Assembly (NCBI RefSeq): GCF_000760095.1
Contig: NZ_JNAR01000015.1
Span: forward strand, 1-64,000
Direction of reading: 5' to 3'
Source of the DNA: Prochlorococcus marinus str. MIT 9401
Lineage (GTDB): Bacteria; Cyanobacteriota; Cyanobacteriia; PCC-6307; Cyanobiaceae
DNA length: 64,000 nucleotides
Numbering within the stretch: the first letter of the stretch is position 1; the number at the start of each line of letters is the position of its first letter. Made by a program: the position numbers and the translations under genes. The notes beneath the pieces are model-generated. The model saw only the letters and a program-made list of their open reading frames with translations. It was not told the DNA's origin and did not search any database. This document shows, in pieces, positions 54,374-63,962 of the stretch.

Positions 54374-54643
54374 ATGGGGCCCAAGTACTCATTTGGATGT
54401 AGCACTAGCAAACCAAACGGCTGCCTACTAAATCCCGAAGGCAGCAGAATGATCTTTTTCGAAGAATGCGGAAATACTCCTAAACCTAATCCAAAAATTC
54501 ATACTCATCTTTTTTATGTAAATCACCTTGGAGAACCTGGAGGGTACAAATCCTCAGAAAAACTAAATATATATGCAGCATGGGAAAAGTGGCACGAACT
54601 TCACCAAAAAGGTTGGACGGAGGTCTATTTCCATTACGGATGA
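54374..54643 (+). CDS. DUF1651-related protein
   Basis: 89 residues. The end AAWEKWHELHQKGWTEVYFH matches the helix-GW pattern of DUF1651; the first half has three Cys (FGCSTSKPNGC, FFEECG). Preceded by a near-consensus promoter and GGAA. Function unknown. Confidence 0.65.
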   Translation: MGPKYSFGCSTSKPNGCLLNPEGSRMIFFEECGNTPKPNPKIHTHLFYVNHLGEPGGYKSSEKLNIYAAWEKWHELHQKGWTEVYFHYG

Positions 54644-54805
54644 GTATTTCCCGTCAAGAAAATACTCAAAATATCAATTATTTGATCCTATGTAACGAAA
54701 TTGGTACATACTTGCAACATATATCTTGAAAATAACTTATTTTTGACTAATTACTTTACATTTGTTAATAGTAGTGTTACATTAATTAACAATTACACAA
54801 CCTCA

Positions 54806-55012
54806 ATGGCTAATTCAAACGTTACTAATGAATCAGGCGGCAGACAGAATATGTTTCCTACTGAGACACGTCCTTACATAGATGAGTCTGTTTCTTACGA
54901 CAGCTACCCACAAAATGCAGAAAAAGTTAACGGTCGTTGGGCAATGATTGGGCTTGTTGCGTTAGTAGGTGCTTACGTTTCAACCGGACAAATTATTCCT
55001 GGCATTTTTTAA
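54806..55012 (+). CDS. hli: High-light-inducible protein
   Basis: 68 residues from ATG 54806 (MANSNVTNESGGRQNMFPTE), chosen over a longer open frame whose extra residues are unrelated. Chlorophyll-binding helix: EKVNGRWAMIGLVALVGAYV, ending TGQIIPGIF. First of a four-gene row (54806-55617). Two HLR1-like direct repeats (best GTTACATTAATTAACA, 54776) lie upstream, which would fit RpaB control, though close to the start codon. Confidence 0.92.
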   Translation: MANSNVTNESGGRQNMFPTETRPYIDESVSYDSYPQNAEKVNGRWAMIGLVALVGAYVSTGQIIPGIF

Positions 55013-55272
55013 TGAGTCCACTTTCAGGTTTCTTAGCCGTAATTGTATTCTTTACAGCCATCCTCGTTGCTTATTTAACCAAGCAATTTCAAAACGAAAA
55101 TTTAAACTATTCATCTTCTAATCAAATGAAAAACACAAACACAAAAGTCAAAACAATCGAAAAAGAAAAAGTTGTTGCTGAAACTCTTAACGGCAGATTC
55201 GCAATGCTTGGATTAATTGCTGCTGTTGGAGCATACCTAACAACAGGTCAAATAATTCCTGGTTTCGTTTAA
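55012..55272 (+). CDS. hli: High-light-inducible protein with extra N-terminal span
   Basis: 86 residues; ATG overlaps the previous TAA (TAATG). An N-terminal membrane span (SGFLAVIVFFTAILVAYLTK), a linker, then AETLNGRFAMLGLIAAVGAY and TTGQIIPGFV. The final motif copies the upstream Hli, so the two pair domains may come from duplication. Confidence 0.92.
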   Translation: MSPLSGFLAVIVFFTAILVAYLTKQFQNENLNYSSSNQMKNTNTKVKTIEKEKVVAETLNGRFAMLGLIAAVGAYLTTGQIIPGFV

Positions 55273-55307
55273 AAACCTACAATTTAACAATTCTACAAAT
55301 CAGAAAA

Positions 55308-55436
55308 ATGGAAAATTCAAAAACAACTTATTGGCAAAACGCCGAGAGAACTAATGGAAGAATGGCAATGATGGGCTTATTTGCATTAGTTGTAAATTAT
55401 GGCTTATTCGGATGGATAATCCCAGGAATTTTTTAA
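55308..55436 (+). CDS. hli: High-light-inducible protein, minimal form
   Basis: 42 residues: NAERTNGRMAMMGLFALVVN, YGLFGWIIPGIF. The shortest type, almost only the chlorophyll-binding helix. Followed after one base by the next gene; all four share a terminator. Confidence 0.92.
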   Translation: MENSKTTYWQNAERTNGRMAMMGLFALVVNYGLFGWIIPGIF

Positions 55437-55437
55437 A

Positions 55438-55617
55438 ATGAATTTAGGCTTACTTTTTCTTAAAGTAAATACTTTGGGAGTTATAACTCTTTCTGAACTT
55501 GATTGGATAACTAACCATCAATCTGAATTTTCAAGGTTAGATATGGCTTTAGTTATAAAGATCGGTCGTCTTATGGATTCTGGAGTGGTAGAAATTGATA
55601 ATAGATTGCCTGTTTAA
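55438..55617 (+). CDS. Small protein of the hli row
   Basis: 59 residues (MNLGLLFLKVNTLGVITLSE...), soluble helical with LDWITNHQSEFSRLDMALVI. It sits one base after the hli stop. Conserved beside hli genes as far as I recall. Function unknown. Confidence 0.7.
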   Translation: MNLGLLFLKVNTLGVITLSELDWITNHQSEFSRLDMALVIKIGRLMDSGVVEIDNRLPV

Positions 55618-55641
55618 TTTTTAAAAAATGATCATTATGAA

Positions 55642-55676
55642 TGTTTGTCAATAGGGATACTGACAAACACTTTTTT
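55642..55676 (+). terminator. Terminator of the hli row
   Basis: TGTTTGTCA / TGACAAACA nine-bp stem with a ten-base loop, then CTTTTTT. Confidence 0.9.
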
Positions 55677-55693
55677 ATGAGAAAAAATATTCA

Positions 55694-55735
55694 TAAAAAA
55701 AAAGAGATCGTTTATTAGCTAAAAACAATCTCTCA
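55694..55735 (-). terminator. Terminator for the minus-strand genes
   Basis: AGAGATCGTTT..AAAACAATCTCT (near-perfect stem) with an A-run before it on +, giving U on the minus strand, downstream of the gene ending at 55827. Confidence 0.65.
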
Positions 55736-55826
55736 ATTACCTAATTCTTACATGAAAACTTCAAGTAAGCTTTTAGATCTTAACTGATTTATTTTTATAG
55801 TAAATCCGTAAAAATGCTTTTGTAAT

Positions 55827-56042
55827 TTATCTTTTTAAACCACCTCTTTTTATCCAAAGGAACCATGTAACCCAAATAGGTGGAAGGAATCTGATTAAAA
55901 AAGAAATTTTATATATATAAAATGGGGCATTTTCACGTTGAAATAAATTCATCAAAAAGGAAGATATAGTTACCCAAAGTAAAATTATGAATATATTTGC
56001 TCCCAACAAAGCGAACTTATTTTGTTTGAATATTTTTGGCAT
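55827..56042 (-). CDS. Two-span membrane protein
   Basis: 71 residues: ALLGANIFIILLWVTISSFL and FLIRFLPPIWVTWFLWIKRG with a short loop between. Last of three small minus-strand genes. Function unknown. Confidence 0.6.
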   Translation of the reverse strand: MPKIFKQNKFALLGANIFIILLWVTISSFLMNLFQRENAPFYIYKISFLIRFLPPIWVTWFLWIKRGGLKR

Positions 56043-56100
56043 AAAGTAAATTTTTTATATCCTTAATTTTAAATAATCTTGGGAAATTAATTATACATTT

Positions 56101-56352
56101 TCAAAAAAACTTCAAATTTAAAATCCATATCCAAATAAAAAAAGTACTGAATTTCAATCCCTCACCAAATAACAATCCAAAAACGATAGGAGGAAAAAAT
56201 ATTAAAAAAAGAATAGATAATAAACTAAATAACGCAAAAGATCCTCTTAGAAAAAAATTCTTTCTTTTTGTTCTTCTTAAATTTTTTAAAGTATTCCACT
56301 CCCATTCGATAAACCTGTAGAACTTTTCCGATAATAAAAAAAAATACTTCAT
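56101..56352 (-). CDS. Membrane protein, hypothetical
   Basis: 83 residues with an N-terminal basic helical part (YRFIEWEWNTLKNLRRTKRK) and two spans (RGSFALFSLLSILFLIFFPP, GEGLKFSTFFIWIWILNLKF). No family recognised. Confidence 0.55.
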   Translation of the reverse strand: MKYFFLLSEKFYRFIEWEWNTLKNLRRTKRKNFFLRGSFALFSLLSILFLIFFPPIVFGLLFGEGLKFSTFFIWIWILNLKFF

Positions 56353-56405
56353 TAATATAATTAATTTCTATCGGCTTTTCTTATTTATAAAATTAATTTC
56401 ACCTG

Positions 56406-56690
56406 CTAGCAATAAACCTTATCCCCTTCTTCAGAAAGATAGTAAATTTTATTTTCTGAACTTACGAAGAAAGTTAATCCCTTATATTGTGATCTTTTAA
56501 ATTTATCTAATCTAAGTTTGTGTAAATCCCAATTATCAGTACTTATGTCAGGATTAAATTCTTGTTCTTTTAAGAAAGGTACATAAGTTGGACTAATTGT
56601 TGTTTTTTGGGCTAACCCTCTATTTCGTTTTGAATAAAAAAGTAATAAAAATAAAAGTACAAAAAAAAGAATTAATAATATATTTGTCAT
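56406..56690 (-). CDS. Membrane-anchored hypothetical protein
   Basis: 94 residues from ATG 56688-56690. N-terminal span (ILLILFFVLLFLLLFY), then a soluble part (YVPFLKEQEFNPDISTDNWD; GLTFFVSSENKIYYLSEEGD). Two bases of TTG/ATG choice at the start; ATG is preferred. Function unknown. Confidence 0.6.
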   Translation of the reverse strand: MTNILLILFFVLLFLLLFYSKRNRGLAQKTTISPTYVPFLKEQEFNPDISTDNWDLHKLRLDKFKRSQYKGLTFFVSSENKIYYLSEEGDKVYC

Positions 56691-56833
56691 TGTCAATTTT
56701 TCTAATTTGAAAAAACTTTATTTGGAGAATCAAGAACTTTTCACAATAAATTTCTTATTAAGTAAAAAATCCTATTTTTATATTCTTGTATTTTTGAATA
56801 CTTATCAAGGGGTTACCTAAATCAGATTATAAA

Positions 56834-56995
56834 ATGAGTCGCATTTTCAACATGACTCAAAATTCCATGAACACTCCTTATGCAAAAAGAGTAGCTGAAA
56901 AATTTAGAGAGGCTCAAAACTATTTAAAAACTAATGGTTTTAGTAGATCAACTAAACATTTACTGGAAGATATTGAAAATTCTGTTGAAAAATAA
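56834..56995 (+). CDS. 53-residue helical protein
   Basis: NTPYAKRVAEKFREAQNYLK and NGFSRSTKHLLEDIENSVEK: two amphipathic helices. An internal ATG (56852) is an alternative start. Its stop overlaps the next ATG. Confidence 0.55.
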   Translation: MSRIFNMTQNSMNTPYAKRVAEKFREAQNYLKTNGFSRSTKHLLEDIENSVEK

Positions 56996-57153
56996 TGCCA
57001 ATACCTCCTCACTTACCACAACTACAATATGGCTACGATGATGGCTTTACAACCATTGTTTTTGGGTTAATAGGAAGTTGCTTAGGATGTATCTTAATTT
57101 TATTAATTTCATTTTTTGAATTTAAATTCAAAAAGCAAAATAGTAAGCCTTAA
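56995..57153 (+). CDS. 52-residue membrane peptide
   Basis: MPIPPHLPQLQYGYDDGFTT, one span (FGLIGSCLGCILILLISFF) with a CLGC pair and a basic end. Coupled to the previous gene (TAATG). Convergent with ychF, 8 bp apart. Confidence 0.6.
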   Translation: MPIPPHLPQLQYGYDDGFTTIVFGLIGSCLGCILILLISFFEFKFKKQNSKP

Positions 57154-57161
57154 GAGACTTA

Positions 57162-58253
57162 CTAAACGTTAAATAAGAACTCCATTACATCACCTTCGTT
57201 AACAATATATTCCTTACCTTCACTTCTTAAAAGACCTTTAGTTTTTGCATTGGCAATTGAACCTGAATCAATTAAATTTTGATACGAAATAGTCTGAGCT
57301 CTTATAAATCCTTTTTCAAAATCAGTATGAATTACTCCTGCTGCCTGTGGCGCAGTCATCCCATCTTTTATTGTCCAAGCTTTTGTCTCCTTTTCTCCGG
57401 TAGTGAAATAAGTTTTTAATCCCAATAATTTATATGTTGATCTAATTAATGAACTTAATCCCCCTTCTTCTACTCCTAAGCCAATAAGGTAGTCTTTTTT
57501 ATCTTCTGGTTCTAACTCTATTAATTCAGATTCGACTTGCGCTGATATTTTTATACATTCTGCATTTTCATTGCTTGCAAAACTCTGAACTTTTGATGAA
57601 AAATCATTACCTTCAGCTAAGTCATTTTCATTCAAATTAGTTGCGTAAATAATTGGTTTAGCAGTAAGGAAGCCTAATTGCTTAATTATTAAATTTTCTT
57701 CTTCATTCAAAGATATTGATCTAACTGAAAGGCCTTTCTCTAGCTCTTCTTCAATTTTTTCTAGTAAGGTATCTTCTTTTGCTGCCTCTTTACTAGTTCT
57801 AACCTGTTTTTTAATTCTTTCTCTTCTTTTTTGGAGTTGAGATAAATCAGCTAAATTCAATTCCAGATTAATTATCTCAATGTCATCCAGGGGATCTACC
57901 TTTCCAGAAACATGAATTACATCACTATCTTCAAAGCACCTCACAACATGAACTATTGCATCAACCTCCCTAATATTTGATAAAAATTTATTTCCCAAAC
58001 CTTCGCCTTTACTAGCTCCTTTTACTAGTCCTGCGATATCTACAAATTCAATTTTTGTTGGGATAATATTTTGGCTAGAACTTAAATTACCTAACTCTTG
58101 CAACCTTTGATCTGGGACTGAAACTATGCCTTTATTAGGTTCTATAGTACAAAAGGGAAAATTAGCCGCTTGGGCCTTAGCATTTTCTACAAGTGCATTA
58201 AATAGAGTTGATTTTCCAACATTTGGTAATCCAATAATACCTGCTTTTAACAT
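57162..58253 (-). CDS. ychF: Redox-regulated ATPase/GTPase YchF
   Basis: 363 residues. G1 motif GLPNVGKS (8-15), followed by FPFCTIEPNKGIVSVPD; the G3 motif DIAGLVKGAS and the G4 variant ATNLNEND (instead of NKxD), which makes YchF prefer ATP. A helical insert (150-200) and the C-terminal TGS domain with FTTGEKETKAWTIKDGMTAP. It binds ribosomes and modulates translation under stress. Normal length; core gene. Confidence 0.96.
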   Translation of the reverse strand: MLKAGIIGLPNVGKSTLFNALVENAKAQAANFPFCTIEPNKGIVSVPDQRLQELGNLSSSQNIIPTKIEFVDIAGLVKGASKGEGLGNKFLSNIREVDAIVHVVRCFEDSDVIHVSGKVDPLDDIEIINLELNLADLSQLQKRRERIKKQVRTSKEAAKEDTLLEKIEEELEKGLSVRSISLNEEENLIIKQLGFLTAKPIIYATNLNENDLAEGNDFSSKVQSFASNENAECIKISAQVESELIELEPEDKKDYLIGLGVEEGGLSSLIRSTYKLLGLKTYFTTGEKETKAWTIKDGMTAPQAAGVIHTDFEKGFIRAQTISYQNLIDSGSIANAKTKGLLRSEGKEYIVNEGDVMEFLFNV

Positions 58254-58397
58254 TTGAAAAAACTTATGGAAAAATTATCAAGAAAACATCTTCTAGTAAT
58301 ATAGTATTTACTTAACCAATCTTGGATAAGTTAATTATAATCGTCTTGATTATTTATTTAGTTCCTAAATATTCTCTAATTCTGCTTTTAAAAAGAA

Positions 58398-59459
58398 ATG
58401 TTTGATTTAATAAAAAAAAATATAAATCTAAGAAGTGGAATTATATTACTTTCTTTAACTATATTTTTCGCTTTCATAACTAATTCCTTCAAGAAAAATA
58501 AATCAAGAGACATTTCTGATTTTGTAGTTCAAGTTAAAAAAGGAATCCTCTCAGATTCAATTAATACAAGTGGTGAAGTAAAAGCAATCAGGACAAGCAA
58601 TATTGGACCTCGGAAGCAAGGTTTAATAAAAGAAATCAAAGTAGATGAGGGCGATCTTGTAAAAAAAGATCAGGTTTTAGCTTCACTTGATGATGAAGAC
58701 TTTATCTATAAAATTGAAGAACTTGAATTAAATGTAGAAAAACAAAAATCTGAATTTTTAAGAAGAGAATATTTATATCAAGAAGGTGCTGTAAGCAAAG
58801 AAGATTACGAAAGTTATAAAAATAACTACAACATTAGTAGCGCCAAACTTAATGATGCAAAAGCTGAAAAAAGTTTCTATCTAATTAAAGCTCCTTATGG
58901 AGGAAAGATAACTGCAAAATATGCGGAGATAGGATCTTATGTCACACCAAGTACAAACTTAAGTTCAGACTCTAAAACCAAAAACTTTATTTTTGAACTA
59001 TCAGAGGGCCTAGAAATTGTTGCAAAAGTTCCTGAGAGTGACATTGGCAGAATAAAAATAGGTCAAGAAGCCTCAGTAAGAATTGAGGCTTATCCCTCAA
59101 AAAAATATAGTGCCATAGTTAAAAAAATAGCTACAAGAGCTGTAAAAGATAATAATGTAACCTCATTCGAAGTAACTTTAAATTTTAAAGATATTTCTGA
59201 AGAAATTAAAATTGGAATGACTGCTGATCTTGAATTTAGAGTCGAAGGTAATGAAGAAAAAATCTTAGTACCAACAGTTTCTATTGTCACTGAAAAAGGT
59301 GAAAAAGGAATTTTGAAAGTTGATAAAAACAATTCTCCCAAATTTGAAAAAATCGAAATTGGTATTAGTAGTGGAAATAAAACTTCAGTAATTAATGGAT
59401 TAGAACCTGGAGAGCAAATCTTTATTGATATTCCACCTTGGGCTAAGAAGAGAAAATGA
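58398..59459 (+). CDS. HlyD/MacA-type periplasmic adaptor of an efflux pump
   Basis: 353 residues: N-terminal membrane anchor (IILLSLTIFFAFITNSF), lipoyl half-motif KQGLIKEIKVDEGDLVKKDQ, coiled hairpin (IEELELNVEKQKSEFLRREY..), second lipoyl half (IKAPYGGKITAKYAEIGSYV) and beta-barrel domain. It would link an inner-membrane ABC or RND pump to an outer-membrane channel; no partner gene is next to it. The last 4 bp overlap polA. Confidence 0.9.
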   Translation: MFDLIKKNINLRSGIILLSLTIFFAFITNSFKKNKSRDISDFVVQVKKGILSDSINTSGEVKAIRTSNIGPRKQGLIKEIKVDEGDLVKKDQVLASLDDEDFIYKIEELELNVEKQKSEFLRREYLYQEGAVSKEDYESYKNNYNISSAKLNDAKAEKSFYLIKAPYGGKITAKYAEIGSYVTPSTNLSSDSKTKNFIFELSEGLEIVAKVPESDIGRIKIGQEASVRIEAYPSKKYSAIVKKIATRAVKDNNVTSFEVTLNFKDISEEIKIGMTADLEFRVEGNEEKILVPTVSIVTEKGEKGILKVDKNNSPKFEKIEIGISSGNKTSVINGLEPGEQIFIDIPPWAKKRK

Positions 59460-62386
59460 GTTTAAAATCTGAAAACTCTAAAAAACCAATTTTACTTTTA
59501 GTCGATGGCCACTCACTTGCTTTTAGAAGCTTCTATGCATTTAGCAAAGGGATTGATGGAGGTTTAACTACCAAAGAGGGATTTCCAACAAGTGTCACTT
59601 ATGGATTTCTAAAAAGCCTTCTGGATAATTGTAAAAATATTAGTCCTGAGGGTGTTTGTATTACGTTTGATACCGAAAAACCTACTTTCAGACATGAATT
59701 AGATCCAAATTATAAGGCCAATAGAGATGTAGCACCAGATGTTTTTTTTCAGGATATTGAACAACTAGAAATCATTTTAGAAGAAAGCCTTAATTTACCA
59801 ATTTTTAAATCTCCAGGATACGAAGCAGATGATCTCCTAGGCACAATTGCAAATGATGCTTCTTCTAAAGGATGGTGCGTGAATATTCTTTCTGGAGATA
59901 GGGACTTATTTCAATTAGTAGATGATCAAAAAGATATTTATGTACTTTATATGGGTGGTGGTCCATATGCGAAAAGTGGAAATCCAACTCTTATGGATGA
60001 AAATGGAGTAAAAGAAAAATTAGGTGTTGCGCCAGAAAGAGTAGTTGATCTCAAAGCCCTAACTGGTGATAGTTCTGATAATATTCCAGGTATTAAAGGA
60101 GTAGGGCCAAAAACTGCAATTAATCTACTAAAAGAGAACGATACGCTTGATGGAATCTATCAGGCTTTGGACAAGATTCAGCAGAACAACGATAAGAAAT
60201 ATAAAGGATTCATCAAAGGTTCAGTTATAGAAAAGCTCAGAAACGATAAACATAATGCTTTTCTTTCCAGGGATTTAGCAAAAATAAATACTGAGGTGCC
60301 TTTAATTTTAAGTAACGGTTATGAATTAAAAAATATAAATCAAGAACTACTTTCAGAGTCACTGAAAAAATTAGAACTATCAACACTACTTAGACAAATT
60401 GATATTTTCAATTCAACTTTCAGCAAAGGTGGTTTTGACAAAAATAATGTAGCTAAAGAGGAGGAGAAGGCACCAAAATTCGCAGGCAATAATAAATTAG
60501 AAAATAGTGAAAATAAAATCCCTAAAATCAAAGTAACTGTTGTAAATGATTTCGAATTACTTGATAAATTAATTCAGAGATTAGACAAGACTAATCAAAT
60601 AGTTTCTTTAGATACAGAGACCAATAGTTTGAATCCAATCGATGCGGAACTTGTTGGGATAGGGTTATGTCTTGGAGAAGAAAATGATGATTTATTTTAT
60701 ATACCCCTTGGTCATCAAACAAAAAAGGAGACCCCCAATCAATTATCAATTGAAGATGTTTTCTCAAAGCTAAGAAATTGGATAGAAGATCCAAAAAAAG
60801 AAAAGGCACTCCAAAATTCTAAATTTGATAGGCAAATATTTTTTAATCATGGACTTGATCTTAAAGGCGTAACCTTTGACACCTTGTTAGCAGACTACCT
60901 TCTTAATAATCAGGAGAAACATGGGTTAAGTGAAATTAGTTTTAGATTATTTGGATTTAAGCCTCCCTCATTTAAGGAGACAGTTGGGAAAAATAAAGAC
61001 TTTTCATTTGTTGATATTGATGAAGCAAGTATTTACTGCGGTTATGATGTTTTTCTAACTTTTAAGATTGTCAAAATTTTTAAAGAAAGTTTTTCAAAGG
61101 AAAAAGATGAATTAATCAAATTGTTCGAAGAAATCGAGCTACCTTTAGAGCCGGTATTGTCCCAAATGGAGATGAATGGCATTACCATCGACATCCCTTA
61201 TTTGGATAAACTCTCAAAAGAATTAAAAAGTACCTTAGAAGATATTGAAAGTAAAGTTTATGAGTTAGCAGAGGAAAGTTTCAATCTATCTTCACCAAAA
61301 CAACTTGGTGAGATCTTGTTTGAAAAATTAAATTTGGATAAGAAAAAATCACGGAAAACAAAAACAGGATGGAGCACAGATGCAGTAGTTCTGGAAAGAT
61401 TAGTCGACGAACATGAAATAATCCAACATTTAATAAAACATAGAACTCTTAGCAAATTACTTAGCACCTATATTGATGCTCTTCCAAATCTTATTAACGA
61501 AAAGACAGGAAGAGTTCATACAAACTTTAATCAAGCTGCTACAGCGACTGGGAGACTAAGTAGTAGCAATCCTAATCTTCAAAATATCCCTGTTAGGACT
61601 GAATTTAGTAGGAGAATCAGAAAAGCATTCTTGCCTGAAAAAAATTGGAAACTTTTATCAGCTGATTATTCTCAGATCGAATTAAGAATACTCGCTCACT
61701 TAGCGGATGAAGAAATACTAATAAATGCATTTCATAAAAATGATGACATTCATTCTTTGACCGCAAGATTAATTTTTGAGAAAGAAGAAATTTCTACTGA
61801 TGAGAGGAGAGTTGGGAAAACAATAAATTTCGGAGTTATCTATGGTATGGGAATTAAAAAGTTTGCACGTTCTACAGGAGTTAGTACTCCAGAAGCAAAA
61901 GAATTCCTAATAAAATACAAAGAAAGATATTCAAAAATTTTCAAATTTCTTGAACTTCAAGAAAGGCTTGCCTTGTCAAAAGGTTATGTAAAAACAATTT
62001 TTGGTAGAAAGAGAGAATTTAAGTTTGATAAAAATGGACTTGGAAGACTAATTGGAAAAGATCCTTACGAAATTGACTTGCAATCCGCAAGAAGAGCTGG
62101 CATGGAAGCACAGTCACTAAGAGCTGCAGCCAATGCCCCAATTCAGGGTTCAAGTGCAGATATTATTAAAATTGCAATGGTTCAACTAAATAAAAAATTC
62201 ATAGAAATGAATGTTCCAGCAAAAATGCTTTTACAAGTACATGATGAATTATTGTTTGAAGTTGAACCAGATTCTTTGGAAATTACTACGAAATTAGTAA
62301 AGAAGACTATGGAAGATTGTGTAAAATTAAATGTGCCTCTTTTAGTTGATATTGGAATTGGAGACAATTGGATGGAGACAAAATAA
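59456..62386 (+). CDS. polA: DNA polymerase I
   Basis: 976 residues with all three domains. 5'-3' exonuclease (about 10-290: LLVDGHSLAFRSFYAF, GYEADDLLGT, ALTGDSSDNIPGIKGVGPKT). 3'-5' exonuclease (about 355-570: VSLDTETNSLN, ALQNSKFDRQIF, IYCGYDVFL), whose acidic residues are present, so proofreading is likely intact. Polymerase domain (about 600-976: LSADYSQIELRILAHLADEE, RRVGKTINFGVIYGMG, LQVHDELLFEVE). It fills gaps and removes RNA primers. The ATG overlaps the adaptor stop (ATGA). Confidence 0.97.
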   Translation: MSLKSENSKKPILLLVDGHSLAFRSFYAFSKGIDGGLTTKEGFPTSVTYGFLKSLLDNCKNISPEGVCITFDTEKPTFRHELDPNYKANRDVAPDVFFQDIEQLEIILEESLNLPIFKSPGYEADDLLGTIANDASSKGWCVNILSGDRDLFQLVDDQKDIYVLYMGGGPYAKSGNPTLMDENGVKEKLGVAPERVVDLKALTGDSSDNIPGIKGVGPKTAINLLKENDTLDGIYQALDKIQQNNDKKYKGFIKGSVIEKLRNDKHNAFLSRDLAKINTEVPLILSNGYELKNINQELLSESLKKLELSTLLRQIDIFNSTFSKGGFDKNNVAKEEEKAPKFAGNNKLENSENKIPKIKVTVVNDFELLDKLIQRLDKTNQIVSLDTETNSLNPIDAELVGIGLCLGEENDDLFYIPLGHQTKKETPNQLSIEDVFSKLRNWIEDPKKEKALQNSKFDRQIFFNHGLDLKGVTFDTLLADYLLNNQEKHGLSEISFRLFGFKPPSFKETVGKNKDFSFVDIDEASIYCGYDVFLTFKIVKIFKESFSKEKDELIKLFEEIELPLEPVLSQMEMNGITIDIPYLDKLSKELKSTLEDIESKVYELAEESFNLSSPKQLGEILFEKLNLDKKKSRKTKTGWSTDAVVLERLVDEHEIIQHLIKHRTLSKLLSTYIDALPNLINEKTGRVHTNFNQAATATGRLSSSNPNLQNIPVRTEFSRRIRKAFLPEKNWKLLSADYSQIELRILAHLADEEILINAFHKNDDIHSLTARLIFEKEEISTDERRVGKTINFGVIYGMGIKKFARSTGVSTPEAKEFLIKYKERYSKIFKFLELQERLALSKGYVKTIFGRKREFKFDKNGLGRLIGKDPYEIDLQSARRAGMEAQSLRAAANAPIQGSSADIIKIAMVQLNKKFIEMNVPAKMLLQVHDELLFEVEPDSLEITTKLVKKTMEDCVKLNVPLLVDIGIGDNWMETK

Positions 62387-62410
62387 ACCTTATGAAATAC
62401 TTATTTTAAG

Positions 62411-63880
62411 ATGATCAAACTTTTTAATACTTTAAGCAAAAAAGTTGAGGTTTTTAAGCCTATTGATGATGTAGTAAAAATTTATTGTTGTGGGGTAACT
62501 GTTTATGATTTATGTCATCTTGGTCATGCCAGAAGTTATATCGCTTGGGATGTATTGAGAAGATTTTTAATTTACAGTGATTTCAAAGTGAAGTATGTTC
62601 AAAATTTTACAGATATTGATGACAAGATCTTAAAAAGAGCGAAAGAAGAAAGCAGTTCAATGAAGGAAGTATCTGAAAAGAATATCATTGAATTTCACAA
62701 AGATATGGATTCTTTAGGGATAATGCGTCCGGATAGCATGCCAAGAGCAACGAATCATATATGCAATATCTGTTCCTTCATAACAATCCTTGAGGACAAA
62801 GGTTATGCATACTCTAGGGATGGAGACGTTTATTATTCTGTTTTCAAAAATAAAAATTATGGAAAACTAAGTAATCAAAATTTACAAGAACAAAATATCA
62901 ATCAGCAAGGAAGAATGGTTAATGAGGAAAATAGTAAAAAACTTAATCCGCAAGATTTTGCACTATGGAAAAAAGCTAAAGATGATGAACCATTTTTTGA
63001 TTCGCCATGGGGTAAAGGTAGGCCAGGATGGCATATTGAATGTTCGGCGATGGTTAAAGATGAATTAGGCGATACTATCGATATCCATTTAGGTGGTTCT
63101 GATTTGATTTTTCCACATCATGAGAATGAAATCGCCCAATCAGAAGCAGCCAATGGCAAAAAGCTAGCGAACTATTGGTTACACAATGGGATGGTCAATG
63201 TAAATGGACAAAAGATGAGTAAATCCCTCAAAAATTTTAAAACTATCAGAGAGCTAATTAAGTCAGGTATAAGCCCTATGACTTTGCGATATTTTGTTAT
63301 GACTGTGAATTATAGAAAACCACTTGATTTTACTGAAGAAGCCTTAAGGAGTGCTTCAGAAGCTTGGAAAAATATTAATATAGCCCTTTCTTTTATTGAC
63401 CTTACAAAAGATGCTTTTAAATCTATTAATAAAAATGAATCTATCGAAGAAGAATATAAAGAGAAAATAAGTTTTGAATTATCTCAAAAAAAGCTTAAAT
63501 TTTCTGAGGCTCTGGGAAATGACCTTAATACAGCAGGTGCAATTGCTATTATTTACGATTTAGCGAAACCATTAAAAAACTTTTTAAACCAATTTCAAAG
63601 GGTTGAAGGTTTTAAAATAGACCTAAATCAAAAATTCTTTCTACTTGAGAATTTTAAAACCCTTGAAAAGTTGACTGAGGTGCTTGGTCTTAAAAAAGAG
63701 GTTTTAGTAAAAGAAAGTAGAATAACAGAAGAAGAAATATCATCGCTTATTAATGAAAGATTGAAAGCAAAAAAGGAAAAGAATTATGCAAAGGCTGATG
63801 ATATCAGGAATTTATTAAAAGAAAAAGGTATTGAACTTATTGATCAATCAAAGGAAATAACAACATGGATAAGGGTCTAA
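62411..63880 (+). CDS. cysS: Cysteinyl-tRNA synthetase
   Basis: 489 residues, class I. HIGH-type motif HLGH at 36-39 in TVYDLCHLGHARSY; zinc ligands C27, C211 (HIECSAM) and H236 region (FPHHENE); KMSKS at 268-272. Anticodon-binding end with KAKKEKNYAKADDIRNLLKE. Charges tRNA-Cys. 24 bp after polA, and upstream of dxr. Confidence 0.97.
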   Translation: MIKLFNTLSKKVEVFKPIDDVVKIYCCGVTVYDLCHLGHARSYIAWDVLRRFLIYSDFKVKYVQNFTDIDDKILKRAKEESSSMKEVSEKNIIEFHKDMDSLGIMRPDSMPRATNHICNICSFITILEDKGYAYSRDGDVYYSVFKNKNYGKLSNQNLQEQNINQQGRMVNEENSKKLNPQDFALWKKAKDDEPFFDSPWGKGRPGWHIECSAMVKDELGDTIDIHLGGSDLIFPHHENEIAQSEAANGKKLANYWLHNGMVNVNGQKMSKSLKNFKTIRELIKSGISPMTLRYFVMTVNYRKPLDFTEEALRSASEAWKNINIALSFIDLTKDAFKSINKNESIEEEYKEKISFELSQKKLKFSEALGNDLNTAGAIAIIYDLAKPLKNFLNQFQRVEGFKIDLNQKFFLLENFKTLEKLTEVLGLKKEVLVKESRITEEEISSLINERLKAKKEKNYAKADDIRNLLKEKGIELIDQSKEITTWIRV

Positions 63881-63962
63881 ATTTTAAGAAAAAAACCAAT
63901 TTGATATTTTTGTTTTTTAAATACACCTTTAAATGGGAAGATATTAGAAATATCAGCGAAAA

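Noticed and set aside
54744-54791. HLR1 boxes as firmly assigned RpaB sites for the hli row
   Set aside because: The best match (GTTACATTAATTAACA) ends only 15 bp before the start codon and the second is weak, so it was mentioned but not entered as a separate feature.
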